64,000 nucleotides of DNA from Heterostelium multicystogenum (taxonomy: Eukaryota > Evosea > Eumycetozoa > Acytosteliales > Acytosteliaceae), in NCBI GenBank assembly GCA_003667245.1, contig RCNN01000038.1, positions 62,001-126,000 of the forward strand, read 5' to 3'. Of this stretch, positions 48,001-58,142 are shown piece by piece (position 1 is the stretch's first letter; each line of letters starts with the position of its first letter). The translations under genes were made by a program, and so were the position numbers. The notes beneath the pieces are model-generated. The model did not search any database. It had not been told where the DNA came from and was given only the letters and a program-made list of their open reading frames with translations.

Positions 48001-48839
48001 GGTGATACTCCCGAGACCAACAATGGTACTGTTATCAATCCATCTGGAATTAACTTTACAAGCACATTCATTTATATCAGAGAGTTGGATCCCATTGGTC
48101 AATCGGTCAAAGTATTGTCAATGTCCAGTATCTCTTGGACACAAAATAATGTTACAAAGGAGCTTTCAGGAACTTTCCCAACAATGAGACAACCATAGTG
48201 AGAGTTAATCTTACACTCTATTCCGAGTCTACAACCATTTACTTTGCCGGTGAATCAATATTCATGCCAGCCAACTCTATAAAATATTTAATTGAAGTTT
48301 CAGGATGGAAATTTGATAGTCTTCTCAATACTTTAGAGTTGATTTTCCAATCAAAGACCGATGCCCAGACAGTCGATGAATGTGGCAGACCTATTAAGGT
48401 AACAGCTGAAAGCAGCTCCACAGCTTATCAATTGATTGCAGACCAAGCAATTCTCAATGTCAACTTTGCCAAGCGTCATTTCTTGGACGACAAGGTTATG
48501 CTGACTAAATATATTGTACTACCATTAGACGATCCACTGGCCAAAAATAATTTCGACGGAGTTAATGAGTTTGCCTTGACTTTGGCAATTCAGACCAATA
48601 GTTTTGAAGACTATATTCTGGTAGATCCAAGTATTAGTTCTTTAATCTTAACAAAGACTACTTCTAAAAATAGTTGCTCGAAAGAAACCAATTGGAAGGT
48701 AATTGTGATAGCCGTAGTTTGTGCCGTAGTTGGAGCAGCCATTTTAGTGGCAGCTTTCTTTATTATCAAGAAAAAGATGAAATGGAACAAAGAAGAGAAG
48801 TCTCTAAAGATGCGAGAAATCTCTGGAAAGGATCAATAA
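45072..48839 (+). CDS. Type I membrane protein with two C-type-lectin-like domains, IPT/TIG repeats and an EGF-like module
   Basis: About 1,140 residues in seven exons (introns 45263-45324, 45508-45571, 45726-45785, 46296-46345, 46550-46607, 46794-46850). A signal peptide (SVFILTTFIIVCSFQNIL) leads to a first lectin-like domain (YTAEEALAYCSGKTY; FKSPFVCEYG). IPT/TIG repeats follow (ITNIQGWNLLG; ISLIQPSFTKNSLVTISGTNF). A second lectin-like domain comes next (SCWKSASIFNETRIYG; MKAYLAIVETQDMANYF), then more IPT/TIG repeats (VPKIFGNITITGTSFN; LTVLGGNLTITGDNFY) and an EGF-like segment (CPTDDNGNVCYGHGKCFEGKC). A long extracellular region ends in one transmembrane helix (VIVIAVVCAVVGAAILVAAFF) with a short basic tail. 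IPT/TIG membrane proteins of dictyostelids include adhesion and kin-recognition proteins; a similar role is inferred. Shifts lie near 46928 (extra G), 47008 and 48178. Confidence 0.85.
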
Positions 48840-48889
48840 ACCTTTTTGTTGCTTTTTATAATATAGATGTCCAGTTATATTTTAGTTGA

Positions 48890-50231
48890 CTATTTATATA
48901 GTTTGGATTTATTATCTTTGGACAAAAGATGTTGTCTACTCAGGTCCTCCTCTTCTTCAAATGTAATTAAATGATTGTCTGATGGTGATTTCGCGATATT
49001 GGGCAAAAGAGCTGGTATATATTGGGCATTGCTAGGAATATCATCATTATACTTTGGAAAGATGGGTGGTCTTGATTGTAAAAAGAATCTAGTAAGGATT
49101 GTAGTAGTGCTTTTCCTATATGGATTCTTTAGCCCTTTCAACTGTGAATTTGAAACCAATATGGTGTTAGAATACATTTTGTTAGATTTGGTTGATCATT
49201 CTAACTTACATCCTCTCTTGTCGTAACATCTTTACATATAAGGTGTAAATGATATCCACCAAGACCAATCAGAGTCCAAAATAATAAGAATGCATAACCA
49301 CCTATCAAGAGAGAAACCGGTGACTTTGCAACAGCACCAACAAATGATCCTATTTCCTATTGATTGGATAGAAAATGATTAGAATCTTCGCCATAGGATT
49401 TCTATTTGTTCATTGTTCAAAAACATACATTGGTAAGCCTAATAATTGCTACAATAGAGCATGATAGTGTCATGATTGACAAGCCAACAGTGGACCAAAC
49501 AAAATATACAAAAAATCTGTAGTTTTCTTTTACCAACACAATTGCTTATCCAAGGGCAATGGTGATCAAATTCCAATACACACCTGTTGCACTCTGAACA
49601 ATGTGAGGATCTAGGTGGTCTATATATATTACATGATTCTATAGAAATAAATCGGGGTCAACAATCAATTGGAGCTATTGGATGAGAGTGCAATCTCTAA
49701 CTTACTACAATAAAATAAAGTTAAACTTTCCCCATTGATTACTATTGATTTCTTTGGGTTCTTTTTCTTGATAGGTATATCATTTGGTTGTTGTTGTTCT
49801 AATGATGATATTGAGTCTGAACTAGAAGATGGGTTGTTGTTGCTGCTGCTGCTGCTGCTATTTGGTTGGTTATGTTGCTGTTGTTCCAACGCTCTATTTA
49901 TATGGCTGGTATTGTCATTTATGTCTATTGTCACACTGTCTGATTCATATGGTGGTTTCAATGTTTTAGGTAGATAGCCAGGATCGATTGATCTTGCGAC
50001 TAGCAGTGTATTAATACTGGCTATCAGCAGTAGTAGCCAAGGTATAATAAAATAATATCCAAATCTAACATATAATATCGGTACACTATTTAATGTTATA
50101 TTAGTTTCAAATACAGCACTTCTAATCTAATTGGTGAGGATGATGTCGATGACTTACACAAAGCCAGCAAACAGTATTGAAGGTATAATAATAAGCGCCA
50201 GTGCTACTAAGTACAAGTATCTTGTATTCAT
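48890..50231 (-). CDS. DHHC-type palmitoyltransferase
   Basis: About 355 residues in five exons (introns 50086-50157, 49639-49705, 49357-49428, 49142-49209). Two N-terminal membrane helices lead to the family motif [10 protein letters not shown] Gln/Asn/Ser-rich insert precedes the zinc-binding DHHC domain: [21 protein letters not shown], then [20 protein letters not shown]. Two more helices follow ([38 protein letters not shown]) and the TTxE-type motif DVTTRED. The Cys of DHHC forms the acyl intermediate in S-palmitoylation of membrane proteins. An extra base in 49522-49525 shifts the frame right after CVGKR. The gene is convergent with the lectin receptor, only 50 bp between stops. Confidence 0.92.
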
Positions 50232-50578
50232 ATTTTCATATTGTATTGTATTGTATTGTTATATTATAAACAACACCTGTAAAGTCAATCTACTAACAAG
50301 TAGGAGTAGTATACTTATAGGTGAAAGGTAGCGGTCGTATCAAGGATTGAGTAGGAAGTAGTAGTTCAAGTTGAAATGAGTCAACAAAAGCATTGGAATA
50401 TGATGTAAATGTAATTTCCCAGAAAACTTTTAAAATATTAAATTCTAAAATCTAGATATTTAACGGTCGTTTGAAATGGCTGTTTACTGTCTTCAGCTTT
50501 GGAGTTGGCTGTTGTAATTACAATCGTTATTACTATTGTTTGTTGTTGTTGTTGTAGTTGTAATATATATATTTAAGA
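50232..50578. promoter_or_regulatory. Divergent intergenic region
   Basis: 347 bp between the starts of the palmitoyltransferase (minus) and asparaginase (plus) genes, with (TTG)n just upstream of the latter. It should contain both promoters; no element is named. Confidence 0.35.
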
Positions 50579-51740
50579 ATGAGTGCTACATCCTCTTCTC
50601 CTAAGCCTATTATTGCTATCCATGGTGGTGCTGGTACTATCTTGAAGGTTAATATGACACCGGATCTAGAAGCCCAATACAATGCTATTCTAAAGGAAGT
50701 GTTGTTTGGGTGGTATGCAGATACTCAAGAACGGTGGTTCAGCCATGGATGCTGTTTGTGAAGCAGTTCGCATTGTATGTATCTCTTTTAGTATTGCTAG
50801 CATTAGTTGTATTTTGATGATTAATCAGATTAAATGGCGATTGCCATATTATCGTAGATGGAGGAAAGCCCTTTGTTTAATGCAGGAAAAGGATCGGTAT
50901 TCACCGCCGATGAAACACATGAAATGGACGCCTCGGTCATGGATGGCAGCAATTTGAAAGCGGGTGCTGTTGGTGGTGTTCAACATATCCGTAATCCTAT
51001 TTTGGCAGCACGTGCCGTTATGGACAAGACCAAACATGTTATGTTGATTGGCGAAGGTGCTGAGCGATTCATAAAGAACGAAACAAACTTGGAAATGGTT
51101 GATTCCTCGTTCTTTTTCACTCAAAAGCGTCTGGACCAATTGCGCCATGCACAGTCGTTGACTGATGAACAAGCAGACTCCAACAACAATAATACAACAT
51201 CAACCACAAGTGGCGTTGTTATTTTGGACCATGATGGTGCAGATCAACTCACAGAGAGAAAATATGGAACTGTAGGAGCTGTTGCTCTCGATTGCCAAGG
51301 AAATTTGGCAGCTGCCACCTCCACTGGTGGTATGACAAACAAGATGCCGGGAAGAGTCGGAGATTCTCCCATTATTGGAGCTGGATGCTATGCCAACAAT
51401 GCAACCGTGGCAGTATCGACCACTGGTGTAGGAGAGACATTCATGCGAACAGTAGCATCCTACGACGTATCAGCACAGATGGAATATGGAAAACAGATCT
51501 CTTGAGGAAGCAGCCAATCACGTCATCTTCACTCGATTGCCCTCCGTCGACGGCGATGGTGGATTGGTAGCCGTAGACAAACACGGAAACTTTACAATGC
51601 CATTCAACACCGAAGGAATGTATCGTGGATACATGAGAATTGATGATGCTCAGCCAAATGTATATATTTTACAAATAAACCAAACGGAAATATCTCCAAA
51701 CAAGATATTTGAAAATTTTCAATCAGATGACACCCTCTGA
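50579..51740 (+). CDS. Isoaspartyl peptidase / L-asparaginase (Ntn hydrolase, plant type)
   Basis: About 355 residues. The family start KPIIAIHGGAGT is followed by GGMQILKNGGSAMDAVCEAVRI, and after intron 50775-50857 by MEESPLFNAGKGSVF and DETHEMDASVMDG. The self-cleavage site and catalytic threonine lie in RKYGTVGAVALD; downstream are SPIIGAGCYANN and STTGVGETFMRT, and the end is GGLVAVDKHGNFTMPFNTEGMYRGY. These enzymes cut themselves before the Thr and hydrolyse beta-aspartyl peptides and asparagine. An extra G in 50708-50710 and an extra A near 51490 shift the frame. A Thr/Asn-rich insert sits just before the cleavage site, where this family is normally variable. The last 20 or so residues are uncertain. 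Confidence 0.92.
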
Positions 51741-51931
51741 AGCCTGACCAAAGTCGAAAATCCCAAATGGGTCCATCTTTAAAAAATTGACAATCAAAAG
51801 ATCTGCAAAAGATCCGCAAGTTTTAAGATTTTTTGGTCCCAATTGAGCATACCTTTGATTTTACAATTTGTAGCCATCATTTTTGAGTACACTCAATCAA
51901 ATCAAACAAATAAAGTAATCAATCAATAAAG

Positions 51932-53770
51932 ATGAAAGTAGTATTTGTTGTATTGTTGGCTATTATTGTTTCTACAGCCATTGCACAAGATCAATGTAGA
52001 TTCGCACCTCTTTATACCCAGGAGCAATTGTTGAATGATGCAAGTGCCAGACAATCCTTTGTCAACAATGTCCTATATTGGGAAGGAAATGTATGTTAAG
52101 TTTGATTTCATTAGAGTTAAAGTTGAAAATTCAATCAATACCAACTATATATATATCCTATTCTAGTTCCACCAACACTTAGTTGGTATCAATGCAGAGA
52201 CAGCTTACACATATGATGGACATACTTTGAACTACAAGACCGGTGAATTGAATTCACCATTACATACTTTCAGCGCACCATCAAAAGAATCGATCCATCT
52301 TGGTATGCTTGCCAATGCTTTATGCAACAGAACTGCAACTGGATTCGATGCTTCTATTTTCTTCCATCTCTCAGTGGACAACAGTAGTTCATCTGATCCA
52401 TTCGACAATATCATTACTACTCTTACAAGAAAGATTACCACCTATGAGAATTTCAATAAGCAGTTCCCAGGATATGGTGGATTCATGCCATGGGTCAGCA
52501 TCAACACTACTGGAATCTACCCACTTCCAGGATATTGGTCTGAAAGAGTTCCAGGCTTGGACAATGGTGAAATGATTTGGGGAATGTACGCTGTCATTCA
52601 AGCCTTGAAGCAATATCCAGATCAATCAGCACTCCTCCAGAGATATCAATCATATCTTGACTTACTTACACAGAATGCAAAGACTGTTTTCTACACCAAT
52701 CCAGGATGGATCAATGCTGTAACACACATTGATGACATCTATGCCCAACCAACTCCATCTAATTATCAAAACGATTGTAATTGTTTCTTAGACGATCCTG
52801 TAAGCTATCACCATCGCTACCCAAGTTTACCTTATTTTATTACTAACAAAACAATACTAGTATGAAGGTGAGATGCTTTACTGTATTTATGGATTTATAT
52901 TGTGAGTGGGATAATATAACAGAGAGAGATCAACTCTGGATAAACAAAAGAGCTCTTCTCCAAAGTGTAGAATTCCAATCACCAGAAGGAAATATTACTG
53001 TTCAAAAAGGATGGTGGTTGTAAGTATAGAATACACCAGAAATCATAATTATCCGATCGTTTCTAACAATACCTACAGCTCCTCACACGAACAATGGAAA
53101 TATTTGATGTTGCCATATCAAGACGTTCCAATCAATAGACGTGTTTTTTGAAAATGGTGAAAGAGCAAGAACCTATTTCTCCAAAATGAATAATTATCCA
53201 GGATTGTTTGCATCTGTAAACAATGTTACTCAACCAAATACCTATGCTCCAAACTACTTGGGAGCAACTGGAATTCAAGAGATTGCTTTCGAAAGTATCC
53301 AATCGAATGATGTCTACACTCCATACGGTTCATACCCATTGTTTTTTGCTTCAAGGTGATGACCTGAGGACTGGACTTGCTTGGTACTTCAATATGGTGT
53401 CTGGACCATCCATGCAAAATATCTTTGGTTCAACCGAATCCGGTAGTAATCAAGGTGATCTTATTTGTCCATTATTAACCTGGGACTCAAAGAGTAAATA
53501 TCATTCCTGTTTCCAACATCTGCTGTATTGCCAACTAATTGAATTTGATTCTATTTATTAGTTACAACTGTATTGGCTATGATGGGAGGAGCTGTTGATT
53601 TAAATAGAGGTGGTTTGACAGCTGACAATAAGATTCAAAGATTCCTCGAGGTCGTTGACCGTGAGTGGTCGCTCAAATTTCCAACTTTGAATGGTGAGAA
53701 CATTGATTTCCAACTTCCACAAGGACCAGTCCCAACTGAGCTCAGTGATTTCACAACATGTTCCAATTAA
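51932..53770 (+). CDS. Secreted protein, possibly a glycoside hydrolase (GH144/GH162-like)
   Basis: About 520 residues in five exons (introns 52091-52166, 52800-52860 with TACTAAC, 53020-53078, 53494-53561). A signal peptide (MKVVFVVLLAIIVSTAIA) is followed by many N-glycosylation sites. The core reads FPGYGGFMPWVSI and PGYWSERVPGLDNGEMIWGMYAV; later come TVFMDLYCEWDN, TPYGSYPLF and GLAWYFNMVSGPSMQNIFGSTES. The GFxPW and VPxLDNGExxW patterns recall alpha/alpha-barrel glucanases such as the beta-1,2-glucanases of GH144/GH162. I cannot confirm this without a search, and no catalytic pair can be assigned. Extra T bases in 53144-53149 and 53342-53347 and a base near 52880 break the frame. Confidence 0.72.
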
Positions 53771-53984
53771 TTAAAAGAGAATTTAAAACAATCTAATTTG
53801 AAAAGTATTATCATTGAACAACTTCATTCCTCCTTTGTATTAGTGAGGAGGAATGCCAGTGACTATATGATCATGAGAGATCGTTTATTTATTTACAGTT
53901 GGAGGACTTATTTACCAACCTTTGAAAAAAAAAAAAAAAAAGAAAAAAATTCTATTTATAATAATTGTGATACCATTTATATTT

Positions 53985-56486
53985 CTATTGCAATCCAATT
54001 GAAGTTGGTGCATTTGTAAGTTTCTTCTTTCTTTTGAACATCTTCCATTTTTCTGTGAGTAATCAAGTTTAAGATTAGTGGACGCCCATTCTTGAGAAAC
54101 TTTTCGAAATTTCATACATACCGGCTTCATAATCAATTTCAAAGATAACCGTTTCGACAAACATCTCATCTTTTTCATTTGTTTTCTGTTCAATACTTAA
54201 TGGAATTTGCTTTATATTTCCTTTCGTGCGGCGTTGGATTTCCTAAAACAATTGATTTGTTAATATAATTCTCTTCCAATCAATAAGAGATCTTTCCATA
54301 CTTTTATCTACTGTTACAAATCTTTCAATGATCGCTCTATTCTCGGGCGTTAAATGTGTGGCTGTTTCTAAAAGACTTTCCAGTGAAGAGAATTGCGGTA
54401 GTGGTTGCTGCTGTTGATATTCAAAAACTTGGAAATTGACTATTTTGTTGAGGTTGTTGTTTGATACAGCATTGATTGTATTGGTTGCTGAAAATTGTGA
54501 AGTGGATGTTGTATTTGGATTGATATCAGGTGCGTTGGTGTTGTTTGATCTTTGTAACATATATTGAGGTTCAAGAGGAAGTGAACCATTTTGCTCGAGT
54601 GCGTTCATGAGTGAAGAGAGCCCACTTAGGTCTGGTTCACCAAGTTGCTGAGGATTCGATTGAAGAGAGTTGATTGGTTTGATTTTGTGACGATGATACA
54701 GTATCGGCTACATTTACATTCATCATATTTGCTGGTACAGTTGGGGAGCTAATTGGAGATGAGCTATCTTTGAAGGTGGGAGTAGATTCAGCAGATTTCT
54801 TCTTTCTGCCTGGAGTGCCACCGGTCTTTTGTTTCTTTACTGATGTTGCTGATGTGGGATCACTCTCATCTTTACTCTTTCTCTTTTCTGCTTTTTCTTT
54901 CTCCTTCTTCTCTTTCTTTTCTTCTTTTTCCCTTCTCTTCTGTTCTTTCTTCTCTTGCTTTTCACGCTCTTTCTCTTCTTTTTCACGCTCTTTCTTTTCT
55001 TTCTTTTCTTCCTTTTCTCTTCGTTTCTGTTCTTTTTTGTCCATCAAAACTGGTGAAGCTTCTATTGATTTTGGTTTGTTTCTTTTTTCCTTTAGCTTGA
55101 TCATGGGTATCGACTATATTTATATTTTCATGTCCATTGTTCTCATGAGGAGACTCCTCAATATTATATAGTGTGTGTTGTACTGGTTGCTGATGCTGCA
55201 GTATGGCAGGTTGTGGCTATTTAATTGTTGATGTATATGTGGCTGCTGGTATGGATGCTGTTGCTGTTGAATATGTTGTTGATGCTGTTGTTGAATATGA
55301 TGTTGCTGCTGTAGATGTTGATCCAATATTCCACTGACGCTACTACTTATGCTTGGTAAGTTCAAGCTTGATGATAACTGTGGTGATTCCTCTGGTTGGT
55401 GTGTCGGTGATTGTTCGTTGACAGACTGTCTTCTTTTTTTTGTTGTCTGTGTGCTAGATATCTCTCTAACTTGATCCAAATTCAGTGTCATCATCTTTGT
55501 CTTCTTTTGAATTCCTCTCTTTTCTGAAAGTCCACCGCTGCTCATACCCAGTGATGAACCTGACATATTCAATGGATGTTGTCCACTCATATTCAATGAA
55601 GATGACTGATTCATTATACCCCAATCCACCAACACTACCAGATAAATCCAATGAAGAGGAGTGGTGTGTTCTTGGGATGAAAATGTTTGATTTTCTAAGG
55701 GGTGATGGTTGTTGATGTGAATTACCAAGTCCATATCCTGATCCACTCAACTTTAACTTGTCATTTCTCAAACCAGGACTACTGCTATTGAGTGAATCTG
55801 ACTGACTGCCACCTATACTATAAAGATTATGACTGCTTCCACCACTACCTCCTCCAATGGGTACTGATGACTTTGATCCAGAGAGTGTTGGTGTAAAATT
55901 ACTTGTTCTCTTAATAAATACTGGCAACTCTGTAATAGGTCGCTTCAGCTTGAAATGTGTATTCTCAACTACAGGTATTGTTGTGCCTAGTGCCTTTGAA
56001 TTTAAGTACATATACTCCAATGGAAAGAAATTGGGTGATCCATCTTGATCCACTAAAAAAATTAATAAAAGTTAGTCTATGGAACCAACCTTTAAAGAAC
56101 TTTAATTTGAATCGGTTTATCAATAACATACATTGAGCTGAAAGTTTCTTAAGTGTACTGTTGAATGGTTCAAGATCAAGGTTAACAGGAACCTTTTCCT
56201 CTGATACTTTCGAAAGTAGTTGTGCAAGTGCTTTCAGCCAGTCATCTTCTTCTTCATCAGCAATCTGTAGCAACATATTGATGGTCATTTCTAAATCCTG
56301 GAACTGTTTCTTTCTCAAGCTCAGAAAGGAAAACAGCACCTTCAGTCTGATGACAGTATCTATCTTTGTGAATTTGAGCAAGCAGAATTGCAATATATCT
56401 TTTGTGAGGATGGGAGCCAATTTTTCAGAGGACCAAGTCTCCTCCAGCTTTGAAGTGAGCCATCCTTCTATATCTCTGTGTTCCAT
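53985..56486 (-). CDS. Negative elongation factor A (NELF-A) homologue
   Basis: About 765 residues. The N-terminus MEHRDIEGWLTSKL and the following helices (IRLKVLFSFLSLRKKQ; MTINMLLQIADEEEDDWLKAL) fit the NELF-A helical domain. After intron 56053-56131 comes FFPLEYMYLNSKAL and FKLKRPI, the NELF-A signature that follows that domain. The middle is Ser/Gly/Gln/His-rich, with a long Lys/Glu-rich block (about 54885-55090). The C-terminus (LTPENRAIIERF; FVETVIFEIDYEA, joined across intron 54053-54121 to EKWKMFKRKKKLTNAP) matches the terminal NELF-A segment. A further intron is 54243-54301. NELF-A with DSIF pauses Pol II just after initiation. Several shifts occur: an extra A in 54222-54224, and others near 54670, 55150, 55480 and 55620. 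Convergent with the preceding gene, 214 bp apart. Confidence 0.82.
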
Positions 56487-57424
56487 CTTTCAAGTTTAGC
56501 TTTTGTCTATATACACTATGAAAACTATGATGACACGAAGACTATGAAGACTATCTTATCTTACTTAGTTGTTTCACTTATAAAGTAAAGTAAAATTGAA
56601 GTAACTATGATGATTGTGATTATGAATGTGAAATGATAAATATACAAAAAACAGCAACTAAACAATATAGATAGCTAGCTATGTATTTATTCAATACTAT
56701 ATTAAAAATAAATATATATATATGTAACTATTATATATAGGTTAACATTTATAATATAATAATAATAATAATAATAATAGAAGTTTAAACTTTAAAGTTT
56801 TGATGGTTGTTATTATTGTATTATATTTTTTGAATTTCATTTTATTTTTTGATTTTTCTGTTGCTATTTTTTTTTGTTTTTCAATTTAAATTTAATTTTT
56901 AACGGTAAAAATGAACATCCAAACTCACTTGTATTTATGTGGTTCAAATTAATATGGAGAGATATTATTATTATTATTAATGAACAACAATATTAATATT
57001 AATATTTTATTATTATGATTCTATTGTTTATCTGCTTTTGTTATATTATAATATATTATATACTTAATTAAACCTTTTATTCATATATATATATGAATAA
57101 AAGTAATCAAACAAAACAGATATAAAAATACTATCACTTAAAATGTGTTATATCTTTTCTTTGCCGAATGAGAAGCTTACTTTATAAGCTACAATTGTCT
57201 ATATCAATTATTAAGATGTGCATTATACATGTTGGCTTGGTCATTCTTTGATTTGTTTTATATTGGTCCTGCTTGTTATTCTAGGACTTTTGGAGATTTA
57301 GAACTATATTGCTTAGGGATAGAGTTTTTGAGTTTTTGTGTTAAAATAAACAACAGATATTTATATTAATAAATAATTCAATTCAATTGAAGAGTTTAAA
57401 CAAACAAACTAACAAAAGAAGAAT
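56487..57424. other. 0.9-kb divergent intergenic region
   Basis: AT-rich gap between the NELF-A start (minus) and the DUF4476 gene start (plus). It includes an (AAT)n tract near 56756-56780 and a perfect 30-bp AT palindrome at 57074-57103 (arms CTTTTATTCATATAT). No gene recognised. Confidence 0.45.
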
Positions 57425-57915
57425 ATGGTATGATATGATTTGATATGATTGGTTTATGAACTTATAATAATAAAGTTGTATTTTTTTAATGAACAAATTG
57501 TACTCATCAACAACAACAACAACAACTTGTTCTTGTGTGACAATGCATAATTGTAGTCGTCAGATTTAATTACAGATAAAGATATTAAGAACTTTGAAGA
57601 ACAACTGAAGGGTGTCATTCTTGATAGAGATAGATTGAGATTGGTCAAGACCATTGCCAATTCATTTAGCTTTACTTCTGAGAATGTCAAGAAGTTAGTT
57701 CAAATCCAACATTGTAGGTTCATTTTTGATTGATACAGACTCTCTATATAAATATATATTCTAAAATCTATCACACAACAGATGGTGATCCAAAGATTCA
57801 AACTGCTATTCTGATGTACCCAAACGTAACAGATAAACAAAACTACCAGATTGTCATTGACCAATTCTACGAAGAAGAAAAGAAAATGATCAAGAATCAA
57901 TTGAATATCAAGTAG
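57425..57915 (+). CDS. Small DUF4476-type protein with an intron directly after the start codon
   Basis: The body is SDLITDKDIKNFEEQLKGVI, LDRDRLRLVKTIANSFSFTS, ENVKKLVQIQ, then (after intron 57714-57781) HYGDPKIQTAILMYPNVTDK and QNYQIVIDQFYEEEKKMI, about 97 residues. The pattern of repeated short helices with a final YPxVxDxxNY resembles the DUF4476 helical domain. An in-frame stop lies just upstream of the body. The simplest start is the ATG at 57425-57427, spliced at 57428-57556 so that Met joins SSDLITDKD in phase 0. That makes the first coding exon three bases long. The molecular function of DUF4476 proteins is unknown. Confidence 0.65.
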
Positions 57916-58142
57916 ATAATCTAAGTTGATGTTTAACAAGTAACACAGTGCAATTCGAAAGATAAGATAGGATAATTATAATGTAGTATATAGGTTGTTT
58001 TTTTTTTATATTTATTTTATTTATATGTTGTTAAATAAAGAGGAATGGCAAGTTGTGAACTTGTTTAAAGGTGTAGTTTGATTAGACAATTTCTTTGCTT
58101 TTTTGTAGAGTAGTTGGTATTATTATATTGTTTAAATGCGGC

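Noticed and set aside
54770..55171. Plus-strand Phe/Ser-rich, membrane-like frame
   Set aside because: It is the complement of the Lys/Glu-rich codons of NELF-A, which produce Phe/Leu/Ser on the other strand.
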